64,000 nucleotides of DNA from Helicobacter pylori (GTDB taxonomy: Bacteria; Campylobacterota; Campylobacteria; Campylobacterales; Helicobacteraceae), in contig NZ_CP051500.1 in the NCBI RefSeq assembly GCF_016755635.1, forward strand, positions 868,001 through 932,000. Reading direction: 5' to 3'. A program made the translations under genes and the position numbers. Below, piece after piece: positions 1 to 7,709 of this stretch (position 1 is the stretch's first letter; each line of letters begins with the position of its first letter). A model generated the notes under the pieces. That model was not told the origin of the DNA, did no database searches, and worked only from the letters and a program-made list of their open reading frames with translations.

Positions 1-2099
1 ATATTGTCTCCAATGATGATATTTTAAAGCATAACCCCCACTTTGTGCCTAAAGTGTATGGGGATAAACCTATCAATATGGTGGTGAAAAGAAGCGAAGA
101 AGTGGCTCAATTTATTGGCGTGGCGGATGAAAATGGCAAATATAATGAAGGCTCTATCATTGATAGGATGCAAAAATGCGAAGGCAAGAAAAATAAAAAA
201 GGGCAAGACAATATCCTTTCTTGCACCACAGACGCTAGAAAAGTGGCTTTGGATTACCGCTTGATTGATCCAAACGCTAAAGTGGAAAAAGAATTTTCTA
301 AAAGCTATGCTATGGCAGAAAATATCTATGAGAATTATTTAGAAACTCATGCCACTAAAGGCACACAACTTGGTTTCATAGGGCTATCCACACCCAAAAC
401 CCATAGCCAAAAAGTCAGTTTAGAAGCGCCAGATAGCACTCATGGAATAGAAAACAAAAATCCCCTAGATGAAGCTCAAGAGCTTTTAGAGAGCTTGTCT
501 AGCTATGATGAAAATGGCAATCTCATCGCGCCTAGCAAGAAAGAATTAGAAAACGAACTCAAAGAGAAAAAGGCAAAAAATGTTGATTTAGATGAAGAGC
601 TAGCTAAAGGCTGTTCGTTTGATGTTTATAGCGATGTTTTAAGGCATTTAGTCCAAATGGGTATCCCACAAAATGAAATCGCTTTCATCCATGACGCTAA
701 AACCGAAGAGCAAAAGCAGGATTTGTTCAAAAAGCTCAATCGTGGCGAAGTCAGGGTTTTATTGGGCAGTCCTGCTAAAATGGGCGTAGGCACTAATGTG
801 CAAGAAAGATTAGTCGCTATGCATGAATTAGATTGCCCATGGAGGCCTGATGAATTGTTGCAAATGGAAGGGCGTGGGATAAGGCAAGGCAATATTTTAC
901 ACCAAAATGATCCTGAAAACTTTAGAATGAAAATCTATCGCTACGCCACTGAAAAGACTTACGATAGCCGTATGTGGCAAATCATAGAAACTAAATCTAA
1001 AGGCATAGAGCAATTTAGAAACGCGCACAAATTAGGCTTGAATGAATTAGAAGACTTCACTATGGGGAGTTCTAATGCGAGTGAGATGAAAGCAGAAGCG
1101 ACAGGCAATCCCTTGATTATTGAAGAAGTCAAATTGAGAGCGGAGATTAAAAGCGAAGAAGCAAAATACAAAGCCTTCAATAAAGAGCATTACTTCAATG
1201 AAGAGAATTTGAAAAACAACTCTTCTCAATGGGATTATCTCAAACAGGAATTGAAAGATTTAGAAACGCTTCAAAGCTCTGTAATGATCCCCATTCATAC
1301 AGAGATCAAGCTCTATGATTTGAAAAATGAAGAGAGTAAGGATTATGAGCTTATCAAAGTTAAAGAAGTAGAGCCTTTAAAAGAAAACGCCTCTATGAGT
1401 GAAGAATTAACGCACAAAAAACTCAAAGAACAAAACAAGCAAATAGCCGAACAAAATAAAGAAAAGCTAGACGCTATTAAAAAGCAATTTGCAAGCAATT
1501 TGAACGACTTGTTTTTCAATGAGGAAAGAGATTGTAAGCTTTTAGAATACAAGGGCTTTGTGGTGAATGCTTATAAAACTAAGTATCAAGTGGAGTTTAG
1601 TTTAAACCCTAAAGACAATCCAAATATTGCCTATAGCCCTAGCAATATGGTTTATAAAAACGATACTAGCCAACTGTTTAGCTCTTATAATTTCTGCGGC
1701 GAGATTAAATTTGATGGGTTTTTAAAAAGATTGGATAACGCTATCACTAAACTCCCTGAAAAAATCAAGGAATTAGAAAACTCCATTAAAATCACTCAAG
1801 AAAATATCGCTAAATACACAAGATTAGTGGAACAAAGACCTCCTTACCCACGACTAGAATACTTGCAAGCTTTAAAATGGGATCATAAAACTCTAATAGA
1901 TGATTTAGCTAAAATGAGCAAAGACAGAGATTATAAGCCTGTGTTCAACCCTAAATCTCAAGAAGTCTTAGAGAAAATGAACGCTGAAAAAAGAGCGAGT
2001 TTAGAGAATGAGAGGGAAGAGATAAAAGAACAAGCTAACCAAGAAGCGCATAGGCCAATGAAAAAAGCGGCTAATGATGATTACGGCATGGGGATGTGA
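1..2099 (+). CDS. Giant DNA methylase/helicase of the ICE, 3' part (5' end outside window)
   Basis: The reading frame is open to the left edge, so the GTG at 45 is not the true start; this is the C-terminal part (about 700 residues) of a much larger protein. A superfamily-2 helicase C domain is visible: a stretch around residues 200-260 reads IPQNEIAFIHDAKT, then VLLGSPAKMGVGTNVQ (motif V) and QMEGRGIRQGN (motif VI with arginine finger). The last 350 residues are charged and coiled-coil rich. In H. pylori tfs3/tfs4 elements a very large SNF2-like helicase with an N6-adenine methylase domain sits at this place beside parA; the methylase part would lie upstream of the window. Its role in the element, possibly DNA processing or protection from host restriction, is inferred. 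Identification by architecture and context is firm; function is not. Confidence 0.85.
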   Translation, partial: IVSNDDILKHNPHFVPKVYGDKPINMVVKRSEEVAQFIGVADENGKYNEGSIIDRMQKCEGKKNKKGQDNILSCTTDARKVALDYRLIDPNAKVEKEFSKSYAMAENIYENYLETHATKGTQLGFIGLSTPKTHSQKVSLEAPDSTHGIENKNPLDEAQELLESLSSYDENGNLIAPSKKELENELKEKKAKNVDLDEELAKGCSFDVYSDVLRHLVQMGIPQNEIAFIHDAKTEEQKQDLFKKLNRGEVRVLLGSPAKMGVGTNVQERLVAMHELDCPWRPDELLQMEGRGIRQGNILHQNDPENFRMKIYRYATEKTYDSRMWQIIETKSKGIEQFRNAHKLGLNELEDFTMGSSNASEMKAEATGNPLIIEEVKLRAEIKSEEAKYKAFNKEHYFNEENLKNNSSQWDYLKQELKDLETLQSSVMIPIHTEIKLYDLKNEESKDYELIKVKEVEPLKENASMSEELTHKKLKEQNKQIAEQNKEKLDAIKKQFASNLNDLFFNEERDCKLLEYKGFVVNAYKTKYQVEFSLNPKDNPNIAYSPSNMVYKNDTSQLFSSYNFCGEIKFDGFLKRLDNAITKLPEKIKELENSIKITQENIAKYTRLVEQRPPYPRLEYLQALKWDHKTLIDDLAKMSKDRDYKPVFNPKSQEVLEKMNAEKRASLENEREEIKEQANQEAHRPMKKAANDDYGMGM

Positions 2100-2365
2100 A
2101 CTTCGCTGATACTTTCAATAACATGTGTTTAAATAATGTTATTGAATTTGGCGTAACGCCTTTTAATATTCTTTTTCTCTAAACTTTTCCCTTTTTAAAA
2201 ACACCCTAAAAAACCACCACTAATAAAACACTGCTAACCATTTCAAAAAGAACTAATAGATAACATAATTATTTACAATAATATAGTATTAAGTTTTTCT
2301 ATTTTATATACTTTTAAGCTATTTATATTTAAAATATGTTTAACAAAATGATAAAGGAATAAGCG
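2100..2365. other. Intergenic leader before parA
   Basis: This gap holds no ORF I can support. It is very AT-rich, with runs such as TTTATATTTAAAATATG near 2320-2338 that could carry a promoter for parA, but I cannot pick a -10 box with confidence. The first 40 bases include an imperfect inverted pair around AATAACATG / AATGTTATT (about 2118-2141) that could act as a weak terminator for the helicase gene. Confidence 0.35.
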
Positions 2366-3022
2366 ATGATAATCACCATAGCTAACGAAAAAGGGGGGAG
2401 CGGTAAATCCACTTTGTGCTTGAACTTGTGCGTTCAATTATTGCTAGACAAGAAAGATATTGCCGCATTAGACACTGATAGCCAAAAGAGTTTGGAAGTG
2501 TTTAACAATATTAGGAGTGAAACAATTTTGCCCAATTTCACGCTCTTTAATCGCACAGGCAATATCACAGACACCTTAAAACAGATGATGGATAAATACG
2601 AATACATTCTTATTGACACTAAAGGCGAACATTCCAAAGAAAGCCAAAGGGCTATGCTATTGAGCGATTGGGTGCTAATACCCACCACGCCAAGCCAACT
2701 AGACACAGCGGTGCTATTAGACATGCTAGAAAGGATTAGAGACATCCAAGCGTTGAATGAAAATTTGAAAGCTTGTATTGTGATGAACCGTATCCCTACT
2801 ATCCCCACCCTTAAAGAGAAAAAAGCCCTCATTGATTTCATCAACCAAAATAACGCTAATGAGAGCGTGTTTTTAATGGATAATCTATTAAGCGAAAGGA
2901 TAGCTTATAGGCGTTCAGTGAGTGAAGGTATGGGCGTGATGGAATACAATGACAATAAAGCTAAAAACAAATGGTCTCAATTCTATGGTGAATTGATTGG
3001 GTATTTAGGGGGAAAAAAATGA
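2366..3022 (+). CDS. parA: ParA/VirC1-type partition ATPase
   Basis: This 218-residue protein is a deviant-Walker P-loop ATPase of the ParA/MinD/VirC1 family. The P-loop KGGSGKST lies at residues 9-16 with the signature lysine; ALDTDSQKS (D36, D38) is the A' motif; YILIDTKG (D84) is Walker B. An AAAGGA Shine-Dalgarno at 2353-2358 fixes the ATG. Family members move or position DNA; in conjugative elements they either segregate the excised circle or, like VirC1, help place the relaxosome at the secretion channel. The next gene encodes a small ribbon-helix-helix-like protein, the usual partner of short ParA proteins. The length is typical of VirC1 and of small plasmid ParA proteins. The family assignment is strong; which of the two roles it plays here is open. 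Confidence 0.9.
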   Translation: MIITIANEKGGSGKSTLCLNLCVQLLLDKKDIAALDTDSQKSLEVFNNIRSETILPNFTLFNRTGNITDTLKQMMDKYEYILIDTKGEHSKESQRAMLLSDWVLIPTTPSQLDTAVLLDMLERIRDIQALNENLKACIVMNRIPTIPTLKEKKALIDFINQNNANESVFLMDNLLSERIAYRRSVSEGMGVMEYNDNKAKNKWSQFYGELIGYLGGKK

Positions 3023-3069
3023 AAAATGATAGAATTTATAGTTTAATTCTAAATAACACTTAATTGTGT

Positions 3070-3100
3070 TATGATATTAAAAACAATCTACTTTAAAGGA
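3070..3100 (+). promoter_or_regulatory. Putative promoter and RBS of the RHH gene
   Basis: TATGAT at 3070-3075 is one base from the TATAAT consensus and lies in an AT-rich stretch 31 bases before the ATG at 3106. AAAGGA at 3095-3100 is a good Shine-Dalgarno. Together they suggest the small gene can be transcribed separately from parA. No -35 is recognisable, which is normal in H. pylori. Confidence 0.4.
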
Positions 3101-3105
3101 TAAAT

Positions 3106-3390
3106 ATGGAATTTAAAAACACTAAAAAAGACAGGCTAAGCGATTTAGAAAACCGCTTTGAGAATGCCAACAAGCATGAAACAAACCAACATGAAAAAGA
3201 AGACAGGAAAAAAGCCCACACGCTCTATATTTCAGAGAAAGTGATGCATAGCGTAGAAGAGTATTTGAATGAATTTGGAGCGTTCAGAGAAAATAAAAGC
3301 GTGTTTGTTCAAGACGCTATTGTTTTTTATTTAGAACACAAGAAAAAAGAAATGAAGCAAATGCTTTTAGATAAGGCGAGCAAGTTGTGA
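3106..3390 (+). CDS. Small protein with ribbon-helix-helix-like fold, probable ParA partner
   Basis: The 94-residue protein has a charged, flexible N-terminus (residues 1-36, rich in Lys, Glu, Asn and His). It is followed by a pattern like the ribbon-helix-helix DNA-binding fold: strand HTLYIS at 38-43, helix EKVMHSVEEYLNEFG at 44-58, and second helix NKSVFVQDAIVFYLEHKK at 63-80. Such proteins (ParG, CopG and relatives) bind DNA as dimers, autoregulate, and serve as centromere-binding partners of ParA. Its place 84 bases after parA supports that role. I do not recognise the family by name; the fold call rests on the predicted secondary-structure pattern only. Confidence 0.6.
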   Translation: MEFKNTKKDRLSDLENRFENANKHETNQHEKEDRKKAHTLYISEKVMHSVEEYLNEFGAFRENKSVFVQDAIVFYLEHKKKEMKQMLLDKASKL

Positions 3391-3400
3391 TTTTATTGTG

Positions 3401-3424
3401 TTTTCATACCAATTTTCATACCAA
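3401..3424 (+). repeat. Perfect tandem duplication of a 12-mer
   Basis: TTTTCATACCAA occurs twice head to tail (3401-3412 and 3413-3424), ending at the ribosome binding site of the lipoprotein gene. A recent slippage event is the simple reading; a dimeric regulator site is an alternative. Confidence 0.8.
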
Positions 3425-3433
3425 GGAACTTAA

Positions 3434-4612
3434 ATGGAAAAAACAAGACTTTTAAAATTGAGAGCTTTAGCATGTTTAATGGGCTTAGGCATGAGCGGGT
3501 GCGCGTTTGTAGATAAGCAAATTTTAAACGACCACTTGACTAAGGCTAAAAATAACCCAAAATACGATTGCCAAAAAGAAATGGAGTCTTTCCCTAAAAA
3601 ATACAATGGAATAGAGCAATGCTTAAAGGCTCAAGAAGGGCTTATTGAACCAATCATCACTAAAAAGATTGATCAGTATCAATGCGATGATTTCACTAAT
3701 GAAGGCTTAAAAGATAAGTGTTTCAAAAGAAACGATGCCTACTTAAACGCTCTTTTAACGCCCATCATTCAAAAACAAGAGCGTCGTTTTAGCTGCTCTG
3801 ACTTCCATAACCCAGAGCTACAAGAACAATGCAAGGATAAAACTAACGCTTATGAAAAACAAAAAGACCGACAACAAAGGCTAATTAATCTTGTGCAATT
3901 AGAAGCGTTTGAAAAAGAATACGCGCAATATAAACCATACATTATCCCTTACTTCACTAAAGAATGCATTAAAAATGCGCCCCATTTAGCTAACAAGGAA
4001 AGACTATGCCAAAAAGAAGTGCATGAAAAATTGGATGATCCTTATTCTAGCTCTAAAGAATTGAGCGTTAAATCGGCTATTTCTTTTTGCATTAAAAAAG
4101 TTGATGCTAAATTAGAAAAAGCCGCTCTGATGAATGGCGTTTTTATAAGCCCTTATAAAAAATCCACCCATTGCCAAAGAACGCATTTGGAAAACAAGAG
4201 CTTGAAAGAAATCGCTTTGGATATGAACCCTAAATTAGAAAAACAAAGCCCTTTTATTGATGCGGATAAAATGGCTATGCAATCTGCGGAGTTATTGAGA
4301 AAGAATAAAGGTGTCTTAATCGCTTTTGCTACAGATATTTGCATGGAGCGTAACGAACATAAGAAAGGAGAGTTTATCAGCCTTAAAGAGAGTTGCGCCC
4401 AATCGCAAGCTAAAATCTATAACAACAAAGAGCACTTTGATAAATTCATACAAGATTACCAAAAAGACTTAAAAACTTGTCTTTTAGACACTTCTAACAC
4501 TAAAGAAGAAGTGGAGCAAAATATTTCACAATGCCAAAAAGAGCAATTGAGAGACGATAATAAAGGCTTGGGCTTCACTTTAGAAGAATTGGTTAAAAAA
4601 TATGCTAAGTAA
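3434..4612 (+). CDS. Cysteine-rich lipoprotein of the ICE with repeated C-X11-C modules
   Basis: The 392-residue protein begins with a lipoprotein signal: Lys/Arg-rich start, hydrophobic stretch, and lipobox GMSGC with the lipidated cysteine at residue 23. AAGGA at 3423-3427 supports the ATG. Cysteines recur in a pattern: YQCDDFTNEGLKDKC and FSCSDFHNPELQEQC are two copies of C-x-DF-x-N-x(2)-L-x(3)-C (C-X11-C), each followed by a short segment containing NAY. Further Cys residues continue to the C-terminus, so several disulfides are likely after export. I do not recognise the family. It is cargo of a conjugative element, next to the partition genes and convergent with the relaxase gene. A surface role such as exclusion or mating-pair contact is only a guess. 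Export to the envelope is well supported by the signal. Confidence 0.75.
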   Translation: MEKTRLLKLRALACLMGLGMSGCAFVDKQILNDHLTKAKNNPKYDCQKEMESFPKKYNGIEQCLKAQEGLIEPIITKKIDQYQCDDFTNEGLKDKCFKRNDAYLNALLTPIIQKQERRFSCSDFHNPELQEQCKDKTNAYEKQKDRQQRLINLVQLEAFEKEYAQYKPYIIPYFTKECIKNAPHLANKERLCQKEVHEKLDDPYSSSKELSVKSAISFCIKKVDAKLEKAALMNGVFISPYKKSTHCQRTHLENKSLKEIALDMNPKLEKQSPFIDADKMAMQSAELLRKNKGVLIAFATDICMERNEHKKGEFISLKESCAQSQAKIYNNKEHFDKFIQDYQKDLKTCLLDTSNTKEEVEQNISQCQKEQLRDDNKGLGFTLEELVKKYAK

Positions 4613-4636
4613 AGTTATTTAATTTTATGAATGGTT

Positions 4637-6550
4637 TTAAAAATCCATTTCATAGTTATTGTTAGGGCTTATAGGTTCATTAGTAGTTTTGTTAAAATCT
4701 TTGAGTGGTATTTTTTTGAGCGTGTTTGTGTTTTCTTGTGTGTCTTGTGTAACGGCTGTGATTTGATGGTTATTTTGCAAGCTTTCTAAAGTTATGCTTG
4801 CGCTTTTTGATAAAGTTTTAAAACATTGTAATTCTTTCTGTAAAAAATTAAGCGATTTTTCACAGCGTTTGATGATTTTATCCTTTTGCCCTCTTTCATA
4901 AATGGGCAAATCATTTTCATTAGCTTGCGTTAAAAATTTCAAATCTTTTGATAGCTCCATCGCTCTAGTCTCTAAGAATTCTTTTCGCTTCTTAGTAAAA
5001 CAATAGTTTTCCTCTTCAAGTCTTTTTAAATGTTCTAAAAGATTGAGCCAAACTTGTTTGTCTAATAAATTGTCTTGTGGGTTAGAATTTTTAACGCTAT
5101 CATCTATCTTTTTCATTTCAAACCTAACAATATTAACAAGTAAAGCGCTATCTTTAAAAAACTTAGCCACTAAAAACATATTACTTTTATCAGTCAAGCT
5201 TAAATTTTGATAATTCATATACCTAAAAAATTCAAAAGCTCTTTGCAAAATACTATGCCTATCGCTTTTAAAATCTAAAGCAATTTTTTCTAAATTTTTA
5301 ACAATATTTTTACTTGTGAAAACTTTGCTCATGCTTTTTAGTTTAGTGTAAAGCTCAAAGCGTTTTTTTGAATGGGATAAATCAGCTTCTAAATCTTTGC
5401 TAAATTCTTCCTTTAAGATTTTTAAATCTTTATAATCTTTTTCTAAATCTATAATCTTTTTTTGCGTGGCAAAAAGTTTTTTGATGGTATAAAGATAGTC
5501 TTTTATTAAAGGGCTTTTACAGACAGCCAATTTTTGAATTTTTTTATAAGTGTTTTTAGGGGTTAAAGATTCTTTATTTAACCATTTTATTTCTTTAAGT
5601 TGTTGGTTAAGTTCTTTTTCATTTGTTGGGGGCGTGAATTTTTCTTTTTCCCAATGTGTTTTTTCCAATAAACTTTTTAGATTATCTAAATGATCAGATA
5701 GAGCATTTTCTCTTTTTTTCAAGCTCTCTATTTGAGAAGTTACACTGCCAAAAACTTTATAAAAATAGTTTTCATGCCTAAAACTCTTATTGTTTCTAGC
5801 CTGTGTTTCTAGTGCATCTAACTCTGTTTCTATGTTTTTAATCGCCCTATAAATATTAGGCGTGTTAGAATATTGCAATTCGCCTTTTGAGTTAGCAAAT
5901 AAATAATCTTTAAATGTTTCTCTTAGTGTGTGGTAAAACTCTTTGCAGCTGTCTTTAGAATTAAAGCGTAGTTGCTTATTGGTAATTTTGTTAGTTTTGT
6001 TGATAATCACATGCGCATGCGGATTGTTTTGGTGCGCATGGAGTTTCATTATAAAAGGGTAATCATAACCTAGCGTGTTAGTGAGTGTTTGATACACGCT
6101 TAATTCCAAAGCTTTTAAAATTTTTTCATTACAATTTTCATCAATGCTAAACACTAGATGTAAAGCGCAATTTTTAATACGGCTATTCTTTTCTAATATT
6201 CTTTCAAATTGCTCATTCCATTGCTCCGCTATATCATTATAATTAACTTCATAAAAAAATTCATCTCTCACTAGCTCACCATGTTTAGCGATATAATCCA
6301 TCGCCCTTTTTGAATGCAAGCGTGTCATATTGCCTATGTTTTTGATGACCACTTGTTTTTGTGGCTCTCTTAAACGCATGAATTTTTCTTGTACAAGTTG
6401 GGTTAAATTTTTAGCAAACTTTTCTACTTCCTTATGGTAGCGTTTAGCATAAGTGTATTGTATCTTAAGCGTCTTTTTGGGCTTGATGATCTCATAATCA
6501 AAAAGCTCATCGCTTTCAAAGTTTTTACTATAACTTTTTTCTAACGCCAT
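4637..6550 (-). CDS. virD2: MOB-family conjugative relaxase (VirD2-like)
   Basis: The 637-residue protein would nick the element at oriT and lead the strand through the type IV channel. The three-histidine metal motif of relaxases is clear at residues 171-180 (HAHQNNPHAH, followed by VIIN), preceded by NTLGYDYPFIMKL. A conserved upstream block, with a YEVNYNDIAEQW segment and the tyrosines around 100-104, may supply the nicking tyrosine, but I cannot name the exact residue. The C-terminal 400 residues are coiled-coil rich, as expected for a secretion-signal and accessory region. The gene is transcribed away from the putative oriT at 6642-6685 and converges with the lipoprotein gene. Codon use is AT-rich like its neighbours. 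The motif and context make the relaxase call strong; the VirD2 name follows usage for these H. pylori elements. Confidence 0.88.
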   Translation of the reverse strand: MALEKSYSKNFESDELFDYEIIKPKKTLKIQYTYAKRYHKEVEKFAKNLTQLVQEKFMRLREPQKQVVIKNIGNMTRLHSKRAMDYIAKHGELVRDEFFYEVNYNDIAEQWNEQFERILEKNSRIKNCALHLVFSIDENCNEKILKALELSVYQTLTNTLGYDYPFIMKLHAHQNNPHAHVIINKTNKITNKQLRFNSKDSCKEFYHTLRETFKDYLFANSKGELQYSNTPNIYRAIKNIETELDALETQARNNKSFRHENYFYKVFGSVTSQIESLKKRENALSDHLDNLKSLLEKTHWEKEKFTPPTNEKELNQQLKEIKWLNKESLTPKNTYKKIQKLAVCKSPLIKDYLYTIKKLFATQKKIIDLEKDYKDLKILKEEFSKDLEADLSHSKKRFELYTKLKSMSKVFTSKNIVKNLEKIALDFKSDRHSILQRAFEFFRYMNYQNLSLTDKSNMFLVAKFFKDSALLVNIVRFEMKKIDDSVKNSNPQDNLLDKQVWLNLLEHLKRLEEENYCFTKKRKEFLETRAMELSKDLKFLTQANENDLPIYERGQKDKIIKRCEKSLNFLQKELQCFKTLSKSASITLESLQNNHQITAVTQDTQENTNTLKKIPLKDFNKTTNEPISPNNNYEMDF

Positions 6551-6641
6551 TTTATTGTAATTTTATCCTCCCAAAAACTTTGCCACTTGTTTTAACTTTC
6601 TTAGCCCTTATTCTAACATCATTATCCCCCCTTTTTAAAGT

Positions 6642-6685
6642 GCAGGATAACACTTCAATTCCGTAAAATTTGAAGTCAATTTGAC
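6642..6685 (-). other. oriT: Candidate oriT with RP4-type nic site
   Basis: Read on the minus strand, the octamer TATCCTGC (complement of 6642-6649) matches the MOBP/RP4 nic core ATCCTG|C, with the predicted nick between the complements of 6643 and 6642. Immediately 5' of it, nine bases away, is a perfect inverted repeat ACTTCAA / TTGAAGT (6652-6658 and 6670-6676, 11-base spacer). A second palindrome, GTCAA-T-TTGAC, overlaps it (6675-6685). Repeat then nic is the layout of IncP oriT. The site lies in the 296-base gap directly upstream of the relaxase gene. No nicking data are known to me, so this is sequence-based. Confidence 0.65.
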
Positions 6686-6804
6686 CTTGCAGGTGGCTAA
6701 AACACGCGCTTTTAAGATATTCTTAAATCAAACTTAATCAAAAAAACTTATTTTAAAACTTTCAATTGATTCTTTTCAAACCAATTTTTTACAAGAATTT
6801 GGGC

Positions 6805-6840
6805 TATAATCTTTATTAACAATCTCTTATTAAAAAGGAG
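6805..6840 (+). promoter_or_regulatory. Promoter and RBS of the toxin-antitoxin operon
   Basis: A perfect TATAAT lies at 6805-6810, and AAGGAG at 6835-6840 sits six bases before the ATG. This is one of the strongest-looking promoters in the element, as expected for an autoregulated antitoxin operon. Confidence 0.65.
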
Positions 6841-6846
6841 TTCAAT

Positions 6847-7161
6847 ATGCCAAATGTTATTACAGATTACTCGCAATACAATGAAAAGCAACTGCAACAT
6901 TTTTTAAACTCCATTGAAAAACAATTGCTTAAGGCAGAAGGCGATAAAAATAAAGCGATAAAAAAAATCCAAGAGTGTGAATTGCAAGAACAAATGATCA
7001 GACAGGTTTTAGCCCAAAAACATTCTCAAGAAAAAGAACCCACACAAAGCCTATTAAATACGATTAACTCAAAAGATGACCCAGAATATGATGTTTCTTT
7101 TGGAGACTTCAATGATTTTTTACAAATAGCGAAACAAGAAAGAGAAAGGCATAATGCTTAA
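6847..7161 (+). CDS. Antitoxin of a YafQ-type toxin-antitoxin pair
   Basis: The 104-residue protein lies directly upstream of a YafQ-like toxin and overlaps it by eight bases, which is the usual layout of type II modules. The first 60 residues are helical and charged. The C-terminal part (EYDVSFGDFNDFLQIAKQERE) is acidic and probably wraps the toxin. It resembles in layout the chromosomal HP0895 antitoxin that pairs with HP0894. It is expected to neutralise the toxin and, with it, repress the promoter at 6805. A clear DNA-binding domain is not visible, so autoregulation is inferred. On a mobile element such a pair would stabilise maintenance after transfer. Confidence 0.75.
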   Translation: MPNVITDYSQYNEKQLQHFLNSIEKQLLKAEGDKNKAIKKIQECELQEQMIRQVLAQKHSQEKEPTQSLLNTINSKDDPEYDVSFGDFNDFLQIAKQERERHNA

Positions 7162-7435
7162 AGTCAGAACTAAGAAAGATTTTCTTAAAGACTTTAATAA
7201 GCATATTTTATCTGGGCGTATTACAGAGAGCGATGTTGCAAGTATTGTTGATTGTCTCAAAGAACAAAAACCACTCCAACAAAAATATTGCGACCATGCC
7301 TTGAGTGGTAATCTTAAAGGGCTGAGAGAGTGTCATGTCAAACCAAACTTGTTATTGATTTATGAAATCAAAAAACAAGAAAACGAACTTGTTTTATTGC
7401 GTCTAGACACTCATAGCGAGCTATTTAAAAAGTGA
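7154..7435 (+). CDS. YafQ-family mRNA interferase toxin
   Basis: The 93-residue protein belongs to the RelE/YafQ ribosome-associated endoribonucleases. Family marks are visible: the block DHALSGNLKGLRECHVKPN at 47-65, the strand LLLIYEI at 66-72, and a C-terminal LDTHSELF with a histidine at residue 87, the position of the catalytic histidine of E. coli YafQ. His48, Glu59 and His61 fit the other active-site residues reported for H. pylori HP0894. It cleaves mRNA in the ribosomal A site when its antitoxin is lost. All key residues look intact, so the toxin is probably functional. The coupling to the antitoxin gene supports the call. Confidence 0.85.
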   Translation: MLKVRTKKDFLKDFNKHILSGRITESDVASIVDCLKEQKPLQQKYCDHALSGNLKGLRECHVKPNLLLIYEIKKQENELVLLRLDTHSELFKK

Positions 7436-7450
7436 TCAAACACTAAAAAA

Positions 7451-7590
7451 TTTATCCACAACAACAATCCGTGCTAATTTTTAATTTAAGTTGCGCTAAC
7501 TTTAAAATAGAACATGCTAATTTCTAAAAATAAGCTACGCTAAGCTACACTACAAAAATGTTAATCTTTATTTTAAATCTTGCTAATCAT
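7451..7590 (+). repeat. Iteron-like GCTAA/GCTAC repeats with a DnaA-box match
   Basis: In a 274-base gap without a gene, TTATCCACA at 7452-7460 matches the classical DnaA-box consensus. Seven short GCTA motifs follow within 115 bases: GCTAA at 7473, 7495, 7516, 7539 and 7582, and GCTAC at 7534 and 7544, in very AT-rich DNA. This resembles the repeat block of a small replication origin or a regulator site. The repeats are short and irregularly spaced, and H. pylori DnaA boxes differ somewhat from the E. coli consensus, so this is tentative. Confidence 0.4.
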
Positions 7591-7594
7591 CTAA

Positions 7595-7629
7595 CGCAAA
7601 TCTGTGTTACAGATTGGCGCATTCTTTTT
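7595..7629 (+). terminator. Probable rho-independent terminator of the TA operon
   Basis: CGCAAATCTGT and ACAGATTGGCG pair around the loop GTT (7595-7619; one internal mismatch), followed by ATTCTTTTTTT. It is oriented for the plus-strand toxin gene, which ends 160 bases upstream. Confidence 0.55.
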
Positions 7630-7709
7630 TTAGCAACAAGGATAAGAAGTTGTAGAAAGCGATTTTTAAAAAGCAATTAAAAAACACTCATGCAAACTTT
7701 TTTAATTCA

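Noticed and set aside
626..892. Minus-strand frame of 88 codons inside the helicase gene
   Set aside because: It is a shadow of a well-supported coding frame, with no binding site or family pattern.
7452..7460. TTATCCACA as part of the chromosomal oriC
   Set aside because: Only one consensus-like box, no dnaA neighbour, and it lies inside the ICE; kept only as part of a tentative element origin.
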